Of a DNA stretch of 54,591 nt, positions 48,721 to 54,591 are shown one piece after another. The number at the start of each line of letters is the position of its first letter. Within the stretch, counting starts at the first letter, position 1. Under the pieces are notes generated by a model. The model searched no databases and was not told the DNA's origin. It worked only from the letters and a program-made list of their open reading frames with translations. The stretch covers positions 1 to 54,591 of the forward strand of contig CAZJHX010000068.1 in assembly GCA_964545715.1 (NCBI GenBank), in the 5' to 3' direction. Source of the DNA: CAZJHX01 sp964545715 (lineage in GTDB: Bacteria > Myxococcota_A > UBA9042 > GCA-2863065). The position numbers and the translations under genes were made by a program.

Positions 48721-51700
48721 ATGCTGAAGCGAATAAGCCTCGCCCTGTTGGGGGCCGCGCTGCTACTTTCCACCACGGCTGCCGCCGATGAGTCCACTTG
48801 GCCCAACGGGCCCGACGAGGATCCGCGGCTGGCGTATCCCAACGATCCGGGCTTCATCAAGATCAACGAGAAGGGTGAGGTCACCGGTGGCCAGTGGAAC
48901 CTGTGGTCCTTCGTTCCGGAGAGCTGGCAGAAGACCAAGGACTTCCGCGAGGACGAGATCGCGCTGGGCACCGGCATCCACGCCGACCGCGCCTGGCAGC
49001 GGACCATCGGTGACCGGCGCGTGATCATCGCGGTGCTCGACTCCGGCATCAAGTGGGACAACGGCGACCTGCAGATGAAGCACTACCTGAACAAGGCGGA
49101 GCTGGGTAACTGCAAGCCGACCCAGACCGACCCGCCGGCGGCCGACGACTGGGATATCGACGGCAACGGCTACTTCAACATCGGCGACTACATGTTCGCC
49201 GACGACAGCTACGCTGCCACCGCGGACGACCAGGGCAACCAGAACGGGCTGCTGGATCCGGGCGACCTGATCGCCATGTGCTCGGATGGCGTGGACGACG
49301 ACAAGAACGGCTACATGGACGACATCTCCGGCTGGGACGCCATGTGGCACGACAACGACCCTTATGACGACACCCGCTACGGTCACGGCACCGGCGAGTC
49401 GCGCGACTCAGGCGCGGCGGGCAACGACGGCAAGGGGGACATCGGCGTGTGCCCCGAGTGCACGATCATGAACGTGCGCGCCGGCGACTCGTTTGTGGTG
49501 GACGTCAACGACTTTGCCCAGGCGGTCATCTTCGCCACGGACACGGGCGCGTCGGTCATCCAGGAGGCCCTGGGCTCGATCAACAACACGCCGTACTCGG
49601 TGCAGGCCATCGAGTACGCGCACGCCAACAACGTGGGCATCATCGCCAGCGCGGCCGACGAGCTGAGCTTCCACCACAACATGCCCGGCACGAACAACCA
49701 CACGATCTACGTGCACGCCATCGTTCACGACAAGAGCGACGCCAAGAAGTCGACGACGTTCCTCAACTTCAACAACTGCACGAACTATGGCGGCCAGCTT
49801 CTGCTGTCGACGCCCGGTGGCGGCTGCAGCTCTGAGGCGACCGGCATCACGTCCGGCCACGCCGGTCTGGTGTATTCGGCGGCGCTCAAAGCCAACATCG
49901 ATCCCCCGCTGAGCGCGGAGGAGCTGCGTGGCGCGCTGATTCAGAGCGTGGACGACATCATCGTGCCCGAGGGCGCCACCGACATCACGAAGTTCCCCAG
50001 CGGTCCCGGCTGGGACCTGCACTTCGGCTACGGCCGCAACAACGCGCGGACCTCGGTAGACCTGGTCATGGACGACCGCATTCCGCCCGAGGCGGACATC
50101 GCCGGGCCGGGCTGGTTCGAGCCGATCGACGTGCTCAAGCGTCCCAAGATCGAGATCACGGGACGCGTCGGCGCCCGCGTGGACGGCAAGGACGCGCGCT
50201 ACGACAACTACTCCTGGGAGCTGGAGTGGTCTCTGGGCGTGGATCCCAAGGACGGCTGGGAGTCCATCGCAAAGGGTGACGGCGAGATCGGCGGCGGACT
50301 GGAGCCGGCTGTGATCACTGAGTGGGACGTGGCGACCGCGTCCGACCGCGTTGACTGGACGCTGCCGCTGACCGAGGCGCACCAGCACGCGGCGACTCTG
50401 CGCCTGAAGGTGACGAGCCAGCACGGCGGCAAAGAGCTCTACAACGAGTTTCGCAAGACGGTGCACTTCATCAAAGATGACACGCTGCTGCCGGGCTACC
50501 CCAAGTACATGGGCAGCAGCGTAGAGCCCTCGCCCAAGGTCTTTGATGTCGACGGCGACGGCAAAGAGGAGGCGGTCTGGGCGACCACCGACGGCTTGAT
50601 CCACGCGCTGAAGGCGGACGGCTCAGAAGCGGCGGGCTTCCCCGCTGAGGTCGGCCTGCGCCAGGAGGTCCAGCCGGACGGCGCCCACATCCGCGGCGCC
50701 TGCGCCTTCCAGACCGACAAGCCGGACCACTGCACCACGCAGGGCAGCGTGGATCCGGACTCCGCGCGGCAGACGATCATGAGCGGCATCGCGGTCGGCG
50801 CGCTGACCGGCGACAAGGCCGACTTGAGCATCGTGGCGGCGACGTTTGACGGCTACATCTGGGTCTTCGACACGTCCGGCGCGCTGCGTGACGGGTGGCC
50901 GCAGCGGACGGATCCCGCCTTCTCGGCGGTGACCAACGAGAACTGGACTCTGGACGAGGGCTTCTTCAGCGTGCCGGTGCTCTACGACCTGGACGGTGAC
51001 GGCGACCTGGAGATCGTGGCGGCCGCCATGGACATGCACGTGTACGTCTGGCACCACGACGGCTCTGAGATGGATGGCTGGCCTGTGCTGGTCAACGATC
51101 CGATCGAGACGCAGCGCGCGCGCATCATCGTGACGCCGGCGATCGGTGACGCGGACAACGACGGCCTTCCGGAGATCGCGGTGGGCACCAACGAGGCCTT
51201 CGGCGCGGGCGGCGCGGAGCAGGAGGCGCGCGGCTATCTGCTCAAGCACACCGGCTCACCGGATCCGAGCGACGTTCTGCCGGCGCTCGAGGAGGGCTGG
51301 CCCATCAACATCTTCGGCCTCATCGTCAACACGCTGCCGATGGTCGGTCGCGGCGTGCCCAGCAACCCGGCGATGGCCGATCTCGACGGCGACGGCGACC
51401 TGGAGATCCACATGGATGCCATCGCGTTTGCCCCGTACATGTGGAACCACGACGGCAGCGAGTGGCGCGTCATGGACAACATCGAGTTCGGCAAGAAGTC
51501 ACCGTCCGAGGACGCGCCGTCCTACACGCTGATCAACAACGGCTCGTTCGCCAAGTTTGATGACGACGACACCATCGACTTCATCAAGGGCACGGCCGGC
51601 TTCGACTTTGCGCTGACGTTTGCCGAGGGCGGCATCCGCGCTGTCTTCGACCACCAGCTGAGCGCCTGGGACACCTCGACCGGCGACTACCTGAAGCACT

Positions 51701-52287
51701 GGCCGCGCATCATGGACGACTGGCAGTTCTTCATGAACCCGACCGTGGTCGACATCGACGGTGACGGTCTGAACAACGTGCTGAACGGCAGCGGTGGCTA
51801 TCTGCTGCACGCCTTTGACCACCTGGGCAACGAGCCGGCCGGCTTCCCCAAGAACCTGGGCAGCTGGATCATCGCGTCGCCCACGTTTGGCGACCTTACG
51901 GGCGACGGCAACTGGGACGTGGTCAACGGCACACGCTCAGGCTGGGTCTTTGCGTGGAAAGCGACGGGCAAGGCCACCCAGGACGTCGAGTGGCAGACCT
52001 TTGCCCACGACTTCCACAACACGAACAACTACGAGGAGCCCACGACGCAGTACAACGACTACCCCGAGTCGGCCGACGATGGCGGCACGGAGACGGGAAC
52101 CGAGACCGGCGACGCGACCACAGGGGCTGATGCCGGCGGGACCGGCGAGGTGACCCCGCCTGTCGACGACGACGACGGCTGCACCGCGGGCGCAGTCGGT
52201 CATCCCGGCTCGGCGTGGGTGGTCCTCTTGATGTTGTTGGGATTGGTGGCGGTCAGGCGCCGCCTGGGATTCGGACTGGCTCAGTAG
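48721..52287 (+). CDS. Subtilase (S8) with FG-GAP/VCBS-like repeats and MYXO-CTERM-like anchor
   Basis: An 1188-residue secreted protease; ATG 48721 follows GGGAG. Signal SLALLGAALLLSTTAAA. Catalytic domain: Asp107 (IAVLDSGI), His222 (YGHGTGES), Ser378 (GITSGHAG in place of GTSMAAP). The oxyanion Asn position seems changed, reading IIASAADE where most have AxGN. A Ca-site-like insert DIDGNGYFNIGD and DDDKNGYMDD lie between. After ~470 come integrin-like FG-GAP/VCBS repeats (VFDVDGDGKEEAVWAT, LYDLDGDGDLEIVAAA, IGDADNDGLPEIAVGT, MADLDGDGDLEIHMDA). The C-terminus has DDGCTAG, a Leu-rich helix and VRRRL. Predicted on the cell surface. Confidence 0.9.
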   Translation: MLKRISLALLGAALLLSTTAAADESTWPNGPDEDPRLAYPNDPGFIKINEKGEVTGGQWNLWSFVPESWQKTKDFREDEIALGTGIHADRAWQRTIGDRRVIIAVLDSGIKWDNGDLQMKHYLNKAELGNCKPTQTDPPAADDWDIDGNGYFNIGDYMFADDSYAATADDQGNQNGLLDPGDLIAMCSDGVDDDKNGYMDDISGWDAMWHDNDPYDDTRYGHGTGESRDSGAAGNDGKGDIGVCPECTIMNVRAGDSFVVDVNDFAQAVIFATDTGASVIQEALGSINNTPYSVQAIEYAHANNVGIIASAADELSFHHNMPGTNNHTIYVHAIVHDKSDAKKSTTFLNFNNCTNYGGQLLLSTPGGGCSSEATGITSGHAGLVYSAALKANIDPPLSAEELRGALIQSVDDIIVPEGATDITKFPSGPGWDLHFGYGRNNARTSVDLVMDDRIPPEADIAGPGWFEPIDVLKRPKIEITGRVGARVDGKDARYDNYSWELEWSLGVDPKDGWESIAKGDGEIGGGLEPAVITEWDVATASDRVDWTLPLTEAHQHAATLRLKVTSQHGGKELYNEFRKTVHFIKDDTLLPGYPKYMGSSVEPSPKVFDVDGDGKEEAVWATTDGLIHALKADGSEAAGFPAEVGLRQEVQPDGAHIRGACAFQTDKPDHCTTQGSVDPDSARQTIMSGIAVGALTGDKADLSIVAATFDGYIWVFDTSGALRDGWPQRTDPAFSAVTNENWTLDEGFFSVPVLYDLDGDGDLEIVAAAMDMHVYVWHHDGSEMDGWPVLVNDPIETQRARIIVTPAIGDADNDGLPEIAVGTNEAFGAGGAEQEARGYLLKHTGSPDPSDVLPALEEGWPINIFGLIVNTLPMVGRGVPSNPAMADLDGDGDLEIHMDAIAFAPYMWNHDGSEWRVMDNIEFGKKSPSEDAPSYTLINNGSFAKFDDDDTIDFIKGTAGFDFALTFAEGGIRAVFDHQLSAWDTSTGDYLKHWPRIMDDWQFFMNPTVVDIDGDGLNNVLNGSGGYLLHAFDHLGNEPAGFPKNLGSWIIASPTFGDLTGDGNWDVVNGTRSGWVFAWKATGKATQDVEWQTFAHDFHNTNNYEEPTTQYNDYPESADDGGTETGTETGDATTGADAGGTGEVTPPVDDDDGCTAGAVGHPGSAWVVLLMLLGLVAVRRRLGFGLAQ

Positions 52288-52290
52288 GCC

Positions 52291-52878
52291 TTAGGCCGCG
52301 GCGGCCTCGGGCGTGATGTAGCCCTCGCCGATAGCGAAGCTGCTGAGCGCCTTGCGAAGCAGGCGGCGGCCGCGGAAGAGGCGGCTCATGACCGTGCCGA
52401 TCGGCGTGCCCATGATGTCGGCGATCTCTTTGTACGAGAAGTCGCGCAGGTCGCTGAGGATGACTGCCATTCGGAAGTCTGTGGGGACTGCGTCCAGCGC
52501 GCGCTGCACATCGTCGCTCAACCCCGCGTAGACCATTCGGCGCTCCGGGTTTGAAAAGCGGTCGATCGAGTCGCGGCAGACCAGCGAGTTCTGCAGCATG
52601 CCGTTCTCCTGGCGCTCCAGGATGTCGCGCTCTTTCACGCGCCGGCGGTACGAGTTGATGAATGTGTTGGTGAGGATCTTGAACAGCCAGGCGCGGCAGT
52701 TGGTGCCGGGCTTGAACTGGTGCCAGGCCTTGTACGCCTTCAGATACGTGTCTTGCACGAGATCTTCGGCGTCACGCTCATTTCGCGTCAGCCGAAGGGC
52801 CGTGCCGTACAGCTCGTCGATGTACTGGATGGTGGTCTGCTCGAACTGTCGCTTCATCTGGGGGATTTTGTCAGCCAT
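52291..52878 (-). CDS. ECF-type RNA polymerase sigma factor
   Basis: A 195-residue sigma70-family factor from ATG 52878. Region 2: YIDELYGTALRLTRNERDAE, DLVQDTYLKAYKAWHQF, NCRAWLFKILTNTFINSYRR (-10 recognition). Region 4: VILSDLRDFSYKEIADIMG, TPIGTVMSRLFRGRRLLRK (helix-turn-helix for -35). Region 3 is missing, as in group 4 (ECF) factors. No anti-sigma gene is adjacent, so control must come from elsewhere or from transcription. Its stop is 3 bp from that of the subtilase. An upstream in-frame GTG (52908) is a less likely start. Confidence 0.92.
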   Translation of the reverse strand: MADKIPQMKRQFEQTTIQYIDELYGTALRLTRNERDAEDLVQDTYLKAYKAWHQFKPGTNCRAWLFKILTNTFINSYRRRVKERDILERQENGMLQNSLVCRDSIDRFSNPERRMVYAGLSDDVQRALDAVPTDFRMAVILSDLRDFSYKEIADIMGTPIGTVMSRLFRGRRLLRKALSSFAIGEGYITPEAAAA

Positions 52879-53288
52879 TTGCACTCTCTTTATTTCTCCG
52901 ATCTCCACCGACTGGAGCCGTGCCCACTAATTCCGGGCAACCGGCATTCCGGGCTATTTCAACAATCGTGCCGAAATCGCCGTGCCCTGGTTTTGCAATC
53001 CATGTGTGGCGGAACCGACACGGTGGTGTTGCTTGCCTGACATGGCGTCGCGGCTGGTTGTTTCGACGCGTGTGATCAGCAAAGGTTCTTTCGGGCGGGA
53101 ATTTTTTTCGGCCGGCAACCGATAAAACCCAATATATCCAACAGTTGTCAGGCTGGCATTAGTCGCCCCTTCGATGGCGACAAGTTGGCAAAGAGCCACG
53201 AACGGGTGCTGAACCATGGCCCGCGGCCGCGCGTTGCCCAGGTAAGAAAACGTGATATTATCCCGGGGATTATTGGAGAATGAGCGTT
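52879..53288. other. Divergent intergenic region, about 410 bp, no convincing gene
   Basis: The region lies between the sigma-factor gene (minus) and the FHA gene (plus) and is AT-richer than its surroundings, with a TTTTTTT run near 53101-53107. I see a direct repeat ATTCCGGG (52930-52937 and 52946-52953; 16-bp pitch) close to the sigma start, and a plausible sigma70 promoter for the FHA gene. An 87-codon minus frame (52954-53217) lacks a ribosome site and family features. A small RNA cannot be excluded. Confidence 0.5.
53234..53261 (+). promoter_or_regulatory. Probable sigma70-type promoter of the FHA gene
   Basis: -35 TTGCCC (53234-53239), a 16-bp spacer and -10 TATTAT (53256-53261). The predicted transcript starts near 53268, about 20 nt before the GTG start. 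Confidence 0.4.
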
Positions 53289-54591
53289 GTGAGTGATTCC
53301 TCAGCCGAGCGAGTGCTGAAGCTGCACATCCAGGATGATGAAGGCAAAACCACCATCGTCCCGGTCCTGCGTGACGAGATCTCCATCGGCCGGCAAGAAG
53401 GCAACACCATCCGCTTGACCGAGCGGAATGTGTCTCGCCAGCATGCGCGGCTGGTGCGCCTGAACGGCGGCGTCTTCCTGGAGGAGCTGCGGGCGCGCTA
53501 CGGCACGCGGGTCAACGGTGCCACGGTCGACGGTCGCACGTCGGTGATGCCCGGCGACGTCATTCAAATCGGCGATTACCGCCTGGCGCTGCATATGGGC
53601 GACGCCGTGGCGGACGCGCCTGACGCGCCTGAGGCGGCTCCTGTGGCGCAGGCCGAGGCCTTTGAGGACACCGTTCAGGGTGTCGGTACCGGCGCGGACG
53701 GCGCCACCGCAATGATCAACCTGGAGCAGCTGGGCGACATCCTGGATGACGATCGCGCGCGCGATATCCCGGCTGACCAGCAGGCCACGATCACGACCAC
53801 GTCCAGCAACGTGCCGCGGCAGGTCTTTACGCTGACGCGCTCACCGATGGTGATCGGCCGCACGGCGGACAACGACATCGCGGTAGACCACCGCTCCATC
53901 TCCCGCAACCACGCCAAGATCGTGTGGTCGGGCGACACCTACACGCTGATCGACCTGGGCAGCGCCAATGGCGTGAAGGTCAACGGCGACTTCTACAAGC
54001 GCTCCGACCTGCATGCGGGCGACGAGGTCGAGCTGGGCCACGTGAAGGTCAAGTTTGCGACCGGCTCCGAGGGCCTCTTGGGCGCCGCGGATCTGCCTGT
54101 GGCGGAGTACGCACCGTCCGGCGGCGGCAAGTTGGTGGCTATCGCCGCCGTGGCCGTTGCGCTGTTGCTCGCGGGCTCGTGGGTCTTCTATTTCTCGAAG
54201 GACCCGACCGACGCGGTGAAGAAGACGCCGGTGGCCAAGGAGTCACCGACGATCGACGGCGCTGTGAACCCGGCGCCAGGACAGGACGGGGGGACGACGA
54301 GCCAGGCGCCGACGGACCCGATCGTCATCGCCGAAGCGCCCACGCAGCCGCCGGTCGAGAAGCCCATCGTGGTTGAGAAGCCGGTTGAGCCGCCGGTTGA
54401 GAAGCCCATCGTCGTGGAGAAGCCGGTTGAACAGCCGGTGGAGAAGCCGGTGGTGGTCGAAAAGCCGGTCGAGAAGCCGGTGGTCGTCGAAAAGCCGGTG
54501 GAGAAGCCGGTGGTCGTCGAGAAGCCGGTGGAGAAGCCGGGGGTGGTCGCGACGGCGGTGGAGAAGCGGGGCGTGGGCGAGAAGCCGCCCG
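53289..54591 (+). CDS. Double-FHA single-pass membrane protein (3' partial)
   Basis: The frame is open to the end of the window, over 430 residues. GTG 53289 is preferred, with GGAG 10 nt upstream; ATG 53280 is in frame but sits one base after GGAG. FHA domain 1 at about 10-100 (ISIGRQEGNTIRL, NVSRQHARLV) and FHA domain 2 at about 160-255 (MVIGRTADNDIAVD, SISRNHAKIVW, SANGVKVNG). Both keep the Arg/Ser/His residues that bind phospho-Thr. A membrane helix follows (VAIAAVAVALLLAGSWVFYF), then a periplasmic VEKPVVVEKPV repeat. This is a probable kinase-signal receptor linking cytoplasm to envelope. Confidence 0.85.
   Translation, partial: MSDSSAERVLKLHIQDDEGKTTIVPVLRDEISIGRQEGNTIRLTERNVSRQHARLVRLNGGVFLEELRARYGTRVNGATVDGRTSVMPGDVIQIGDYRLALHMGDAVADAPDAPEAAPVAQAEAFEDTVQGVGTGADGATAMINLEQLGDILDDDRARDIPADQQATITTTSSNVPRQVFTLTRSPMVIGRTADNDIAVDHRSISRNHAKIVWSGDTYTLIDLGSANGVKVNGDFYKRSDLHAGDEVELGHVKVKFATGSEGLLGAADLPVAEYAPSGGGKLVAIAAVAVALLLAGSWVFYFSKDPTDAVKKTPVAKESPTIDGAVNPAPGQDGGTTSQAPTDPIVIAEAPTQPPVEKPIVVEKPVEPPVEKPIVVEKPVEQPVEKPVVVEKPVEKPVVVEKPVEKPVVVEKPVEKPGVVATAVEKRGVGEKPP
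54355..54540 (+). repeat. 30-bp tandem repeats encoding EKPVVVEKPV
   Basis: The DNA unit GAGAAGCCGGTGGTCGTCGA plus AAAGCCGGTG repeats several times with small variation, giving a Pro/Lys/Glu/Val rod after the membrane segment. Beyond about 54540 the sequence departs from the pattern. Confidence 0.8.

Noticed and set aside
52954..53217. 87-codon minus frame in the sigma/FHA intergenic region
   Set aside because: No ribosome site and no recognisable pattern; the region has promoter-like sequence for the plus gene.
1..54591. tRNA, rRNA, insertion sequences or prophage genes
   Set aside because: None seen on reading both strands; no transposase, integrase or structural RNA pattern stood out, though a computed search was not possible.

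Overview
The window is high-GC, gene-dense bacterial chromosome with no rRNA, tRNA, CRISPR array or transposase that I can see. The gene content points to a Myxococcota / Bradymonadota-like (former Deltaproteobacteria) Gram-negative. Supporting features are an FHA-sigma54 activator, PilZ and FHA proteins, many lipoproteins with Asp/Thr/Gly-rich linkers, MopE-like Cys/Asp repeats, a long operon of propeller lipoproteins with recurring VWAVG-type motifs, and three surface proteins ending in a Gly-Cys + hydrophobic segment + Arg cluster of MYXO-CTERM type. The lineage is inferred from gene families only.

Layout. 1-2384: the end of a Gly-rich secreted protein and a small lipoprotein. 2431-5460: a compact regulatory module in which an FHA-AAA+-Fis sigma54 activator (3754-5196) lies behind a histidine-rich GDPH-domain protein (2467-3579). 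Both genes have a sigma54-type -24/-12 promoter, and both have the same tandem ATGTAGCG half-sites about 70-90 bp upstream. 5459-11256: a serine hydrolase and a giant MopE/HYR-type surface protein. 11259-17268: miaE, then an ebo-type metabolite cluster: eboD fused to a GNAT acetyltransferase, eboE and eboC overlapping on +, eboF with a GAF gene on -. 17297-21413: speD with an RF-1/GGQ protein, an OYE-like flavoprotein and a GspE/PilB-type ATPase. 21536-25365: two zinc-ribbon membrane proteins and a small conserved protein. 25362-30577: alpha/beta hydrolase, cold-shock protein, mnmE, a PilZ/lipoprotein/aminotransferase-like operon, and a rhodanese-MoeB/ThiF fusion. 30620-41965: a MYXO-CTERM-like protein, then a four-gene minus-strand operon of large lipoproteins. 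42133-43392: a beta-barrel outer-membrane protein. 43549-47401: ftsE-ftsX-envC-like-ctp, a cell-wall remodelling operon. 47364-52878: Kelch lipoprotein, subtilase with integrin-like repeats, and an ECF-type sigma factor. 53289-end: a double-FHA membrane protein running off the window.

The best candidates for something new are three. First, the self-contained sigma54 module, where the activator appears to control itself and the His-rich protein through shared operators. Second, the GNAT-EboD fusion inside a partial ebo cluster whose eboA/eboB are not here. Third, an alpha/beta hydrolase whose conserved N-terminus runs in frame back to the stop codon of the cold-shock gene with no canonical start codon. 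Genome architecture is also odd: convergent genes repeatedly share one palindromic stop (CTAG or TTAA) or overlap by about 40 bp, leaving no room for ordinary terminators.
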